Source: Macrosoma leucophasiata
Taxonomy: Eukaryota; Arthropoda; Insecta; Lepidoptera; Hedylidae
DNA length: 64,000 nt
NCBI GenBank assembly: GCA_036365455.1
Contig: JAWQUS010000023.1
Location: 9,052,001 to 9,116,000, forward strand
Direction: 5' to 3'
Below are positions 22,620 through 34,759 of this stretch, one piece after another; the first letter of the stretch is position 1; every line of letters begins with the position of its first letter. The notes beneath the pieces are model-generated. The model saw only the letters and a list, made by a program, of their open reading frames with translations. It ran no database searches and was not told where the DNA came from. The position numbers and the translations under genes were made by a program.

Positions 22620-23368
22620 AATAGTCGAAAGAAAATGATTACTTCAATGAAACTTCTTATATTTGAAACTTAAGTGTCCGTCAGAGGCAAAATGTGTATT
22701 AGATCTTCAATTTACGCAAGATATCTTGCAGCTAGTTTTCTCCAACATTGTATTTTCTCCTTATCCTAGAAACAACTCGATAAAAATAGAGTTTAGTGCA
22801 CCTACACTGTTTGTTGTCAGAGACGTGGTCACTGAGCGTCCATTTATACAGCCTAACAGCTTAATTACAGTAGTGTTTCACGCAGATCCAGTGTTCAATT
22901 ATAAACAAGTGTCTCATTTGCAAGCAAAACACTTCGTGTTTTCCCATAGTTAGACGGTTCGTGTTTTGAAAAGAATGCTGTTTGGATATCATACACGTCG
23001 GTGTACTCTCGCTCTTATGTTGTACAGACGTATATTTTGATTTTAATTATCGTTTCGAGAATATAGTGAGAATACTTTTTTCTCCAGTTCAAACTTTTAG
23101 TGATGAGCATTTAGAGTTTGGTCTTTTAGTAGTTCTAATTATCCGTAAGCTTTTGTATCAGAGACTTAAAAAATTATTTGTATTCAGTTTTTGCAAATTA
23201 CTCGCATTGATCATAATTGTGTTTTACTGCCAGAACTAGAAAAGCTTTTTTAGAGTTTAACTGGTAACAATTTAATAGTCTTATCTTCAAGCAACACTCT
23301 TGTCTTTCAGATTTAATTCTTGTTTTGCAAATATTGTTGTTTGTTTTACATTTCACTATAACGCACGT
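22620..23368. other. Unassigned sequence between LINE and LTR element
   Basis: A 97-codon open frame at 22,663-22,953 begins with TTG, not ATG, and has no domain I recognise. It may be the lost flank of the truncated LTR element. Confidence 0.35.
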
Positions 23369-23520
23369 TTGTGATAAATGTGAACATTCTAAAGCTAACA
23401 TCGCTTAGGGTCACTAGTTTTAGTTTAGTTGTAGTTTGATATGTAATAATTTAATAAATTAGTTTCTTTATTATAAAAATGTCTTTTTATAAGTATTCCG
23501 GCAGCGACCTTTACATAATT
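23369..23520 (+). repeat. Left LTR (3' part only)
   Basis: It matches 25,700-25,851 from TTGTGATAAATG to ACATAATT. Sequence upstream shows no match to the right LTR, so the U3 portion is missing here. Confidence 0.8.
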
Positions 23521-23537
23521 GGCGCAGTCGGTAGGAT
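23520..23537 (+). promoter_or_regulatory. Primer binding site for tRNA-Ser
   Basis: TGGCGCAGTCGGTAGGAT complements a tRNA-Ser 3' end including CCA. It overlaps the final T of the LTR, as in 17.6/297-type elements. Confidence 0.8.
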
Positions 23538-23776
23538 ACTCGAGGTTAGGGCCTATCTAATATCGATAGACCACGCGAAGGCGGCTGACCCGACTATCAA
23601 GTCTAATCGAGTATTCAGAACCTAAGGAGTGCTGCCGGGAGAGAACGGGATCCAAAAATCGACCCCAGAGACCGACATGCAGTGCTTGTAAGTACCTTTG
23701 AATACTTTCATGTGTTGCATCCTGTGTCTCCTAAAAATTTTCCAAAAATTTTCACCCCGAAAAATTTGAACTTAGC

Positions 23777-24111
23777 TAGTCTACATTGCGTAGATATAGC
23801 AGTAAATTAGTATTAGATTCGAATAGGGATATATATGGTAGTTTAGTCTACATCAAGTAGACATAACTGTAAATTAGTAATAGATTCGAATAGGGATATA
23901 TATTGTAGTTTAGTCTACATCAAGTAGACATAACTGTAAATTAGTATTAGATTCGAATAGGGATATATATTGTAGTTTAGTCTACATCAAGTAGACATAA
24001 CTGTAAATTGGTATTAGATTCGTATAGGGATATATAATGTAGTTTAGTCTACATCAAGTAGACATAGCCGTAAATTAGTTTCAGATTCGAAGAGGAATAA
24101 GATTGTAGTTT
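23777..24111. repeat. Five 67-bp tandem repeats in the LTR-element leader
   Basis: Units start at 23,777, 23,844, 23,911, 23,978 and 24,045, exactly 67 bp apart. Each of the last four contains the small inverted repeat GTCTACATCAAGTAGAC; the first is the most diverged. Confidence 0.9.
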
Positions 24112-24542
24112 AAAATATCCCCTTTAAAATTATGAATTGATACCGGGGCTAGTTAGTCATTTATAAGCCCCACTATTGAATTGTTTTTTTTAATTTTGCA
24201 CCCGATTGCTACCCGTTTGAGGTCACTAATATTCATGCAATTACGACTAGGAACGATCATTCAATTACCGTAATTTTGTTTTAATTTAACGACCCTAATG
24301 ATGTAATTTTTTTTATTTTTATGAATATCAGCTAAAATACCTAATTAGTTAATCAGTTGAAAACACTATTAGAGCCAGGTCGTGATAAACGAAGTCTTGT
24401 AAACGGGTTAGGATGTATCTTAAAAAAAAAAGTATTACATAAAACCTTGACTATTCGGATGCCATTATTTATAATAATGCGTTAAAAAAATTACAGAATA
24501 GACAGGGGTATATTATAGATGAAGTTAATTAGCAAAGAATAG

Positions 24543-25446
24543 ATGATTTATCATTCAGCGTTATACCTCTATGATTCAGATATAATAATTAGTAACTTAG
24601 TCACAAATCAAAGCAAAATTAAAACGACATTACAGTTGATTTTAGACAGCGAAGTGCAAAAAGACTCCAGCCTTATAAAATTTACAAAGTTCTCGCAAAT
24701 TTTGAATATTATGGGAGAAGATATAGAGGATCTTTTGACCGAACTGATTATAGCAGACAGTTCTTTGTCATTTATACGCACTATGACAACTTATCATAGT
24801 ATGTATTAAATATTTTAAAGGACATGTTACATAAACCTTATGAAAATTTATAATAGAAATCAAATTTTACAATTAGAATAAGTTATGACGTCATTAAGTC
24901 CGCTCAATATTACGACGTTAGGATAACAGTTATATATTTTTTTTTATTAATTGCCAATAGTTTCAATATACGTATTAAATTTATATAGACTCGCTAAAGT
25001 TCCCAATAAAGCCCATCAGTCCCTTATAACTCCTATCCTTTATAAGCAACTAATGGGAAGGCATTCATGTACATAGAGGCTGAATGCCCGAAGTTTAGTT
25101 ACAATCGGTATCTCTGCGAACAGAAGACTAACCACTACCTTCAACTGGAGAACTGCTATCAAAACTTAATCTATAGCAAGCTATTGGATCTTTGGACTAC
25201 AGAGACCAGTCGAGCAAGGCGCCGTGTCGATGTACCATACCACTTTACCGTACATATCACTATACAGTACTGTCGAGTGCAGTTGTACTGGCCATCATGA
25301 TCATGCTGAGAAGATTTATTACCAGATCCATTCCAGCAACGGCAGTAGTAGCAACCAGAGTAGAAGAAGCTGATGATTACGCCAGCCCTGATAGTCCTAG
25401 AAGAATTTCGCAACCAGCAACATTTTCACTAGGCGTTTTAAAATAG
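24543..25446 (+). pseudogene. Errantivirus envelope (env) remnant, broken
   Basis: Pieces in different frames cover 24,543-24,809, 25,067-~25,200 and ~25,230-25,446. The middle piece is cysteine-rich, as in the baculovirus F-like ectodomain of errantivirus Env. The last has a hydrophobic segment near 25,285-25,330 followed by basic residues and a short cytoplasmic-like tail ending just before the presumed 3' LTR. Frame changes and missing sequence show it is nonfunctional. The env assignment rests on position before the LTR and on architecture. Confidence 0.6.
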
Positions 25447-25469
25447 TCGCTGAACTGCGGGTGGAGGTG

Positions 25470-25851
25470 TTACGTACACCACTAAACCATTAGGGGTATG
25501 CTGACGAATAACGAACCTAATTCCGACATCGAGGGCACCGAATGACAATTCCACAATTCAAGGCAGCTGAGGCGTTGATTTACAAGGACGCGCAGTCATC
25601 ACCTAACATCTAGAACACTAGGTAACTGCGACACCAGGGCACCGAATGAGGAAGCTGAGGCAGCGGTTTTACGAGGTCGCGTAGTCTTGATGCGCTCGGT
25701 TGTGATAAATGTGAACATTCTAAAGCTAACATCGCTTAGGGTCACTAGTTTTAGTTTAGTTGTAGTTTGATATGTAATAATTTAATAAATTAGTTACTTT
25801 ATTATAAAAATGTCTTTTTATAAGTACTCCGGCAGCGACCTTTACATAATT
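25470..25851 (+). repeat. Probable full right LTR
   Basis: The purine-rich GCGGGTGGAGG at ~25,458 could be the polypurine tract, placing the LTR start at TGTTACGTACACC. Within the U3 part, GGGCACCGAATGA recurs at about 25,533 and 25,637 with similar downstream sequence, an enhancer-like imperfect direct repeat. The end is fixed by comparison with the left LTR. Confidence 0.55.
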
Positions 25852-26700
25852 CGTTCCATGTTAATGTTATGTGTATGTATATACAAGTAAATTAATAATT
25901 TTGGTTTAAATTATAATTGTTTCCTCACCTTTACTGAATTAAAAGGGAGATCAGATAAGAATGTATAGTCCAATCATCAATTTGCCACAAATTTCTCTCC
26001 AAATTTGATTTTCTATTTATTAAAAAAAACATAACCTAAATACTAGGTACAATAACAAAATTTAATAAAAAAAAGAATACTCAGCACAGCTAATCTATTA
26101 ATATTTTAATTTTTAAACATTGGATTTGACACGCTTAAATTATAGGTCGAGTATATATATGAAATTAAAGTTCGAGTTATACATGAAATGATGTGTTTCC
26201 TCACAAAGGGATTAAACTAATTTCAAAATACAATCGTTGGTAAAAGCTAGTAGGAAATAGGTAGACCACCATTAACAGCCACACTATATGTTAAGCGTGA
26301 TGTATGGGTATTGATACTTGATCTTTATCTCATATATCAGACTATGTTCATATTCAATAAATTATAAAAATATGCTCATTTAATAAATCCAAATATTATT
26401 GGGGTATATCAATTTCTTTCTGATATTTATTACATACATGTAGAATTTGTTTATAATTAATTACAATTTATTAACGAGTTTTGAAAAATATCCCTTGAAA
26501 TGGAAATGAATTCACGTCTAATGTGGTTTTCGATCTAACGAAAATTTTATCTGTTATACTTTCATAAAATACCAACGTTTTATCTCAAAAGAAGTTTTTC
26601 TGGTCAAAAATTATCAAAAAGTTTTAATTATAATGCCGGCAAGTAGATTTCTGTTCCAATAAGTGTGTAAGATAAGTGTATAACAAGTGAGATCAATCAT
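25852..26700. other. Unassigned AT-rich sequence
   Basis: No gene or recognisable repeat. Confidence 0.4.
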
Positions 26701-26704
26701 TGAG

Positions 26705-27190
26705 GATTGGGTAAAAGTGGCCAAGCGTGAGTCAGACTCGCCCATTAAGGGTTCCGTAGTAGCAAGTAATGTTTCGCCAATGTTTCACTATAATTTTTGT
26801 CTAGTAAAACTTTGCAAATAAATTTTGAATAAGTAAAATAACAATTTTGAAAAAATCTTGTTTCTCAAAAACTGTTAACTATAGTATCTCGCCAAATTAA
26901 AGTAAATCTTGCTGAAAATTTTCATCGCGTTAGATGATTTTTTTTAGATGTTAATTTCAAGTATGGGGATCCACTATAATTTCATGTATTTTTTTATTTT
27001 GGTATAAAAATCATATAGCGGTTCACATTACCAATCAATACATCTACCAATCAATTTTTAGCTATATAGTCTAAAAAATATATAGTCTTTCGGAAAAAAG
27101 TGGCTGTGACATATGGACGAACACAAAGACATGACGAATCTACAAAAGTTTTGTTTTTTGCCATTCGTCTACGGAACCCTTTAACATAAT
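26705..27190 (+). repeat. Dispersed lepidopteran repeat with GAGTCRGACTCGC start
   Basis: GTGGCCAAGCGTGAGTCAGA...GGGTTCCGTAG at the left and CTACGGAACCCTTTAA at the right form short inverted ends of a familiar lepidopteran repeat. A second start (GCCAAGAGCGAGTCGGACTC) occurs at ~54,168. Coding capacity is absent. Confidence 0.55.
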
Positions 27191-27233
27191 AAAATGGTAC
27201 CTATTAATTGTAAAAGGTGATGTTCTGATATGC

Positions 27234-27500
27234 ACCAGTGGTGGAGATCCATAGCCTACGTACGCCCCAGGTCTCAGTGTTCAGCCTGTGATTAGTGGAA
27301 ATTGAGACTCCTAGTTTTTAATAGATGTCTACAGACTGCGGACTCAATGTGATCTGAATACTTAACAACTTTAGTCTAAGGGGTCGCAACGCATCTACAT
27401 TTCCACCTCTAGTTTTTGTGTAGATGTCTATAGGCTGCAGTCATCACTTAACATCAACGTGAACTGCAAGTTTGTTTACTACATTCGTTGCATTAAAAAA
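27234..27500 (+). mobile_element. SINE family A, diverged
   Basis: CCAGTGGTGGAGATCC at the start, GGCTGCAGTCATCACTTAAC near the end, and an ATTAAAAAAA tail. Confidence 0.7.
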
Positions 27501-29080
27501 ATCTAGTAAGGTGTCATTGCAACGCGACATCCGCTATCACTTCTATGATCTCCGCTAACTGTGGACAGGTGCTAATGATCTATAACTTGTTTTCATTCCT
27601 TTTCTTAATCTAGTGAGAGTATACGAGTTAATTGTCGGCAATTAAATGCAATTAGTTAGAGAAATGGAACGTATCAAACCAATTACATCTAATTATATTG
27701 TATTGTTTTTTCTTTAAATATAAATTAACACCATTTAATTTCAAAGGGATAAATTTATTATAATGTAGTGTTTTAAGTTATCTGATTACCTATTTTGGTA
27801 TCGATAGGTAAGATGTCCAAGATAGATCATCGAACGTTTCATCTGTGCATGAAAACATTGTTGATAATATTATTGTGACTCGAAAAATTGCAAAACGAAC
27901 TCACAAATCTAAAGTAACCTACAATTTCAAAAAGTAAGTTAAGTAAGATTCCATTTGGTTATTGTGTGCAATGGAATGTATCTGACTAAAAACTTTTTTT
28001 TTTTAAATTTTATGGCATTGCTTGTTATGCATATTGCCAGTATCAAGTAAAAACGATATTTCGTATTCGTATTATATGCAACGTAAAAGTCAGAGTTGTC
28101 AGTCAATTTATCAGTCCGTCAGTCAGTCACAGTCAGTAATTCTAGTAAAGAGATGGCTACTTTACCAGAACATTTACAATGAAGTTTTGGAGGCAACCCG
28201 AAAAAACGTGTTTTCGCACTGTCATTCTATTTCACTATACCCGAGCACTGTAATAAGCTTATATCAAGCATTTTTCATGGTTCCCGCCAAAAACCGACTA
28301 AAAACATAGTAGGTATAAATTAAACTATTTGAACAGATGCATTATGTTTCTTTCTACAGAACATAATTAGGTTAAAAGTTTAGGGCCAACAGATTAAAAA
28401 CTTTAGGATTAATGGGCTAACGGCAGCAGATAATTAATTCTCAAATTTGAATGTCATTTCCATTTCAAATTATCAATAAATAATAAATAAGTGGTTTGTT
28501 GGAATCACGGCCTTATATCAAATTGTGACAGATACAACTGAATATCGAATGAAATAGAATTAGAAAACGAAGATTCAGTGCTTTTTACCTCCTAAAGATT
28601 TGATCTAACTTACTCTTACACTCTGTATTGCATGTTTTGTTTCCTTCGTAGTTATGTATCTTGTGTGTATAGATTCTTTGCAACTAAATTATTAAATTGG
28701 AGGACCTGATATGTCGCCCGACCCGGGATGATAACATTTTGTAACCTATTTTTTCTAAATATCATGTATTCCATTATTATCAGTTATTGTTGTTTAAGGT
28801 CTTCGTTATTGTATGTACAGATTTTTACCTGCCTAGCGACGGTTAGCATACTTACCTTAAAACCTTAGTGGTTTTCCAATGTTAGCATTAAGTGATATAA
28901 TGGTAAATCTTTTGTTAATTTATACTACCTATAATAAAAGAAAAAAAAGTATTGCCCAGAACAGTTTTTTTAAAGATACAAGTGCCAAAAATGTTGTCGT
29001 TACTCGTTTATGGTAAGTGATTAACTCCTATTTTAGGATTCCTCTATTTAGGTACTTATTTTTTATGTTATGATGATCTC
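27501..29080. other. Unassigned AT-rich sequence
   Basis: No convincing gene; a CAGT-rich patch near 28,105-28,140 is low complexity. Confidence 0.4.
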
Positions 29081-29082
29081 AA

Positions 29083-29360
29083 CCAAGCATGCATTTTACA
29101 GATGAGCAAATACTGAGACCTACTTATAGGTTATTTAGACAAAACCTAGAGGTCAAAATGTAGATGCGTTGCCTCCCCGTGAGGCGTTAGTTGGTTTGCC
29201 TCTGTAATTAGGCATTGTTACGGGGCTATACCGGTACATGACAGTGCTGAACACTACATTTAGCAGCATTACCTGTTTATTCTATTTGCCGTGTAACCTA
29301 ATCTAGGTTGTATGGTAAATAGAATAAACAGGTAGGTAATACGAATGGTACCTACATGTC
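29083..29360 (-). mobile_element. SINE family A containing a hairpin insertion
   Basis: The 3' part (CAACCAAGCATGCATTTTAC) and middle (GACAGTGCTGAACACTAC) are recognisable but diverged. A 63-bp hairpin (29,271-29,333) interrupts the stretch that reads ATTAGGTAATGCGG in other copies. Confidence 0.65.
29271..29333. repeat. Hairpin, 20-bp arms
   Basis: ACCTGTTTATTCTATTTGCC pairs with GGTAAATAGAATAAACAGGT with one mismatch, and an inner AACCT/AGGTT pair extends the fold. Confidence 0.8.
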
Positions 29361-30034
29361 CGAACCGTTTATTACGAAAAATAATGAGAAATGCAAGAAG
29401 CGCTATGTCTTAATTGGGTCTCATGAAATTTGAAAGATTAATTTAACTTTATTAATCGCTGAAAGTTTTGGTCATGAAACAGGTTCTATTAGAACTAATT
29501 CTTGACCATAAGTTTTGATTCATAGTCGAAATATTTACCTACTTTAGACTGTATCAGAAAAGTTCGAATATTTATTATGTGACCCAAAAAATACTCCTCG
29601 TAAGTGACCTTGACCTCGATGATAATTAAAAAAAAAACCGTTAAGCATGAACTATTTGTCATTCTAATTTCAATTCAAAATATTTAGGTAATAACATGAG
29701 TTATTTGAAATATCACAAATTTATTTAATGTTTGTGATTTCAACTAAAAATTGTGATAAGAAAAAAATTAAGAATACCTACCTATATCAAAGATGAATAC
29801 CTATAAAATAGAATGAATATTCATGATAAGTAAACAGATGACATACGAGTATGTACGAGTTTTATTTTCATACAATTGGCTAATAAGTACCATTTGGTTC
29901 TAATTAAGTATCTTTCGAAATACTGTAGGACCCGATCTAATACACTTACATTTTTTTTTATTTTCAATCAATTTAGGTTTTGTGACAGATGGTTTTATTG
30001 GTACAGATTTAGACAGATTGGTACAGATTATTGG

Positions 30035-30080
30035 AACAGATGTTAATTCAGGATCATTATATCCTGAATTAACATCTGTT
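30035..30080. repeat. Perfect hairpin, 20-bp arms
   Basis: AACAGATGTTAATTCAGGAT and its exact complement around a 6-nt loop CATTAT. Confidence 0.85.
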
Positions 30081-30608
30081 ACCAATAAAAAAAAAAAGAT
30101 TAAGAGACTCTGAGTCACAATTTATATGTAGATCGAAAACAAATTTTCGAAGTTTCTTTCATCATATGGAAAATACTTCCATAAGCTTTCTTTACTTTCA
30201 CTCATTTGAAAATATCGAAGGGTAAGACGCTCAATAAAAATATCTGAGTGATTTCTAATCATTATAATTCAACTCATTTTCTTTTAACGGCCCTTTAGCT
30301 AACTGTACTTACGTAGGTATCTGCCGGTTTAATTAATTTGCGGCAATTACTTTGCTGTTTGATTAATATATCTACAATGTTTTTATTACGAACTTGAAGT
30401 TAAATTCTACGTCACTTCACACCTACATTCCATGAAAATTCCGGTAAATGCATGTATTCAAGCATACTTACCTACATCCAAATATACAAGTACATAATCG
30501 ACATTACGTTTTTGTCCCGTGTAATTAGATGGCGAGCCTATTCTCATTTACAGGCACATTACCAAACTCCTAGGGTGACCTTGAGAAACTTCCGATAAAT
30601 ACTTACTT

Positions 30609-30898
30609 ACTGGTGGTAGAGCTCTATTGACGGAGTTCGCGGGCGTAGGCACCACCGCATTACCTAATATACCTACTTGCCGCTAAATGGTAGTGTTCAG
30701 CACTATCGTGTTTCGGTCAGGTGGTAATGTACGGCCCTGTAATTCTCGGCACAGAGGAATAACACGCCTCAAGAGTGGTAACGCATCTGCATGTTGACTT
30801 CTGGTCTTTCTGTGGATGTCTATAGGCTGCAGTGATCACTTAACATCAATGTGAACTGCATCCTATTTTGTCATTGCCATTACATAAAAAAAAGGATA
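30609..30898 (+). mobile_element. SINE family A, full length
   Basis: It starts ACTGGTGGTAGAGCTC and ends TTACATAAAAAAAA. It is one of the best preserved plus-strand copies. Confidence 0.85.
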
Positions 30899-32234
30899 TT
30901 TTCCTATTCTCAATTGAATGAAACTAAACTTACAAACATAAAGGTATATGACCATTAAACGTAGACGCATTAACAAATATTGTCTTAATTGGTTCCTATA
31001 TTAAACTTTTAAATCCATATAAAAATTTTATATGCATTCGTAAATAACCTATAAATTGGTGTAACATTTTCACGCTATCATCTTTCCTACTTGCGTGTGA
31101 ACTTTGTAAATCTCGAATTAGTTATTCCGGTCATATTTCGGTGCCAGCCACAACTGCGGTTACCCGCACATTTGTATAAACGTCTGAATAAATTATCACA
31201 TTCATAGCAATTGAATAATTTGCGTTTTTATAGTTCACCAGGTAAATAACATGCAAGGAAGTGGTGTTGTGAGAAAAATATTCATCCGGGAAATGAGAAA
31301 TCGATACAATCAACACAATTACCCCATTGTTTTCAGGCTGAGCTCTTCAAAACTTCGCCAAACGAGCATAAATTGTCAACATTTCCTTTCCGTTGTGGTA
31401 CTTTGTTATTTAAATGAGCAAATACCGATTCCCATTCATGATGAAATGGGTAACGACTTTCATTTGATTTTCCTTTTTCCGATTCTATTTACTATCTATT
31501 CTAATAGTTATCTACAAAGCTCTATAGAGATAGGACAAGCACTAGAAATGAAGTAAAATAAGTAGGTTTTTTATGTCAGTCATGTTATGAAGTTTGTTAA
31601 TTAAATAAGTAGGTACTTAGGACTTCTCTACTCGCGTACGCACGCGTCACGAAATGTCAGTACCAACAAGTGCTAAGTAAGTTTTAAATTGCATAGGGGT
31701 TCTTGTTAGGACATAGGTACTTAGGTACTAAGCCGGGATTTTGCGAATGACATGTGTATCTATTGTTATTTACCTTATAGTTTAGTTTAACATAGTTATT
31801 AATTTCTGTCAAATCATAAGTGGCTTCTGAAATCCCAAACCTATACTTATAATAAATCTGTAGAAGTGTAAATTCTGTACATTAAAAATATTGAAAAAAT
31901 AAATACATGGGGATGTTACTAGATCGATACCGAACACAATTAAGAGTCATTTTCAAAAAGTTGTCCCGTCAAGAAATTGTCAGGTAATTGTATCGTCAAG
32001 AAATGTCAAGAAAAATAATGGGTTTATGCATGATGAACGTCTGTAATATTTACAGCCAAGCAAAGACAATTAGTGTGAACATTTTAACCCATTCAATGCC
32101 TTGCCTGCCGAATGTCCAGTGATTTTTTTTTATATCTCATGCCGAGCCTGCCGTTTTGGGTTTGGATTTTAAACTGAAAATGTTCTGTTCAATGCTTAAA
32201 TTGAGCTCAAACAATATGCATAGATATTTAAGGT
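30899..32234. other. Unassigned sequence
   Basis: No recognised gene; the 101-codon frame at 31,251-31,556 has no recognisable domain. Confidence 0.4.
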
Positions 32235-32288
32235 TCCAAAAAAAGCGGGTACACAATCAGTTTGGATTGTGTAGCCGCTTTTTTTGGA
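32235..32288. repeat. Hairpin, 24-bp arms
   Basis: TCCAAAAAAAGCGGGTACAC... (32,235-32,258) pairs with 32,265-32,288 with a single mismatch across 24 bp and a 6-nt loop. Confidence 0.85.
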
Positions 32289-32699
32289 TATCTGTATTAT
32301 ATTATACCTCTGTATTAGATATACTTATTGAAATACAGTATTCAGATTCTTCTTTTGAGAGTGATGATAGGTAGGTATACAGGGTTCACTAAATATTTGC
32401 ACCAAACAATTGCTATCTAGTTAAACATGCATGTGCACTGTTTAGCATCCTCATTACTCGTAAAATGTGACAGCATGTTTTGTTTTTCAAAACAAGATAA
32501 GCTATATCCACAACCAATAAATTTTTTAACCTATACTAAATGAGTTATTGGCAACAGCCAACTAAGCCAATAGTATAAAAATTAACTCAATTTATTTTTT
32601 AATTTATTGCCTAACTAGCATAGTTGGTAATAGATGGCGCTACTGCTACCATAAAGCAATGCAATAGATGTGAAGGAAAGATTTGACAAATCGGGCAGG

Positions 32700-32772
32700 G
32701 CTTCAGTAGCTCAATTGGAAGAGCGGCTGGACTAGATTCCCAGTAGGTCGCGAGTTCGAGCCTCGCCTGAAG
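32700..32772 (+). tRNA. tRNA-like sequence, probably a pseudogene
   Basis: Acceptor arms GCTTCAG/CTGAAGT pair, the D-arm GCTC/GAGC pairs around AATTGGAA, and the T-arm GCGAG-TTCGAGC-CTCGC is perfect. The anticodon stem GCTGG/CCAGT leaves a 9-nt loop (ACTAGATTC) instead of seven, so no anticodon can be assigned safely. It may be a decayed tRNA gene or a SINE head. Confidence 0.5.
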
Positions 32773-32774
32773 TC

Positions 32775-33540
32775 AAATTATTCTTTCCATTTTTCTTTAA
32801 AAATAAAAATAACTCAATTTATTTCTGGGCAAGAACTGATCTACATCAATGGTATAAAATCCAAAGACCTAATAGTTTCAACATATTGCATGAAGCCATC
32901 CAAATCAGGTAACAATTTGATGATGTCATGAAATTGTCTCATTCTTGACATCACGAAAGAACCTCAATCTTTAAATTATTACTAAATTGTCATACTTATT
33001 CATGTGACAAACATTGGATAATGTGCTTTAAAGTTATTGTAAACAATAATTAATATTGAATGAGAACAGTACAAACTATACATATCAAAATTATGTCAAG
33101 AAAGTGTCTAACTTTTTACACTTGCAGACAATCCGAAGTAGTTTTTCCCAATAACAACGAATTTAAAATAGCAGGTAAGATTGGATTTTGTCTATAGGGT
33201 TACGACTGGGATGCCCTATTTAAATTAAACAAAAGTGTGGTATTACTACCCTTCCAGATAGAAAATTATTGTAGAACAAAAACTACAGCGTATCAAACTG
33301 TGAAAGGTACGATGTGGACAATTTATTGACGTATTTATAAACGTATATTTTACAAACTTATTATGTATTTAGTTATATAGTTTCATACATATAACGATAT
33401 TTAACAAGTAAAGATTTATTTTTATTGGTAAAAACTCGAAATAATTTATTTTTTGTAATTATTTTCACTGTTTAACCATACGGACATTTTTTTTTCATAA
33501 AAGTGGACAACTTATTGAAAATCACTCATATGTGATTAGA
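32775..33540. other. Unassigned AT-rich sequence
   Basis: No gene or clear repeat seen. Confidence 0.4.
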
Positions 33541-33544
33541 ACAT

Positions 33545-33600
33545 TTTTGTCTGTCTGTCTGCCTGTCTGTCTGTCTATCTGTCTGTCTGTCTGTTTGTTC
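33545..33600. repeat. (TCTG)n microsatellite
   Basis: About twelve imperfect TCTG units, the kind of tract found inside lepidopteran Helitron-like repeats. Confidence 0.8.
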
Positions 33601-34298
33601 AAGCATAACATACAAACTACCGGTCCGATTACAATGAAACTTGGTATGATTATATTTTAACCTTTGGCGCACAACACTGGCTACTTTTTATCCTGGAAAA
33701 ATGTCTGTTTGTCTGTGTATTTGTGCACGCTAACATCAGAAACGACTTATTCGATTTGCGGTTTACACTAATATATTGTGGTAAGTTTCACTTAACATTT
33801 AGTGTTTGTTTCATGTGAATCGGTTCAGAAATAAAAAAGTTATGTTAATTTAAAGAATCGTATCAAATATTTTTAAGCTATTCTGTATCTTAGTTCTATC
33901 TTTTAGGGAGTTTCGTACCTAATAGGTAAAAACGACTTACTAACCCTACGGATAACTAATCCTCCGCTGTCTGTCTGTCTGTCACCAGGCTGTATCTCAT
34001 AAATAGTGATAGCTAGAAAGCTAACATTTTCACAAATTATGTATTTCTGTTACCGCTATAATGTAGACGCTTAAAATTTTCACATAATTTTTAGGTCTTA
34101 TGTTGTATATTACCTTTCCATAATAAATATATACATACAAATTAATAAAATTTGAGTGTCTGTTTGCAATATTAAAATAACCGCTTTTTACTAAACGCAT
34201 ATGTATGTAGTATACACGGTACATATACCAAAACAATATTTTTTTTTCAATTTTTGTCTGCTGTCTGTTTGGCGGGGCTAATCTTGGGAACGGCTTGA

Positions 34299-34758
34299 CC
34301 GATTTTGACGGGACTTTCACTGACAGATAGCTGATGTGATAAGGAGTAACTAAGGCTAGGCGGCTTTTATCTCCATACATCCATACATACATACAGACCT
34401 ACATACAAATAAGTAGAATTGGAGTGTATCCGACTTTGACGGGACTTCCATGGGTAGGTAGCTGATGTAACAAGGAGTAACAAGGAGTAACTTAGCCTAC
34501 TTTTATCTCCATACATCCATACATACATACATACCTACATACAAATAAACTGAATTTGAGTGTCTCCGATTTTGACGGGACTTTCACTGGCAGATAGCTG
34601 ATGTAATAAGGAGTAACATGAGCTACTTTTAACTCCATACTACCATACATACATACATAACTACATACAAATACATAGAATTTGAGTGTCTCCGATTTTC
34701 ACGGGACTTTCACTGGCAGATAGCTGATGTAATAAGGAGTAACTTAGGCTACTTTTAT
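34299..34758. repeat. Four ~115-bp tandem repeats
   Basis: Each unit runs from CCGATTTTGACGGGACTTTC through GATAGCTGATGTAATAAGGA to CATACATACATACATA and ACAAATA. The ATACATCCATACATACA part also occurs next to the Helitron end at ~20,821-20,840, so this looks like an amplified Helitron subterminal segment. Confidence 0.85.
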
Positions 34759-34759
34759 G

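Larger units (their letters stand above)
23369..25851 (+). mobile_element. Errantivirus-type (Ty3/gypsy) LTR remnant
   Basis: A 152-bp block ending in ACATAATT occurs at 23,369-23,520 and 25,700-25,851 with two mismatches that I see, marking LTR ends. Immediately after the left one is TGGCGCAGTCGGTAGGAT, complementary to the 3' end of tRNA-Ser and the primer site type used by 17.6/297/TED-like elements. A leader with splice donor TTGTAAGTACC follows, then 67-bp tandem repeats, then env-like remnants. No gag, protease, RT or integrase is visible, so the element is internally deleted. The left LTR is truncated; the right one may start near 25,470 (TGTTACGTACACC). Confidence 0.8.

Noticed and set aside
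22663..22953. 97-codon frame between the LINE and the LTR element
   Set aside because: It begins at TTG, has no recognised domain, and its neighbours are broken elements.
31251..31556. 101-codon frame
   Set aside because: No recognised domain or supporting signals.
32700..32772. Functional tRNA gene with an AGA anticodon
   Set aside because: The anticodon loop is 9 nt and a serine tRNA would need a long variable arm, which is absent.
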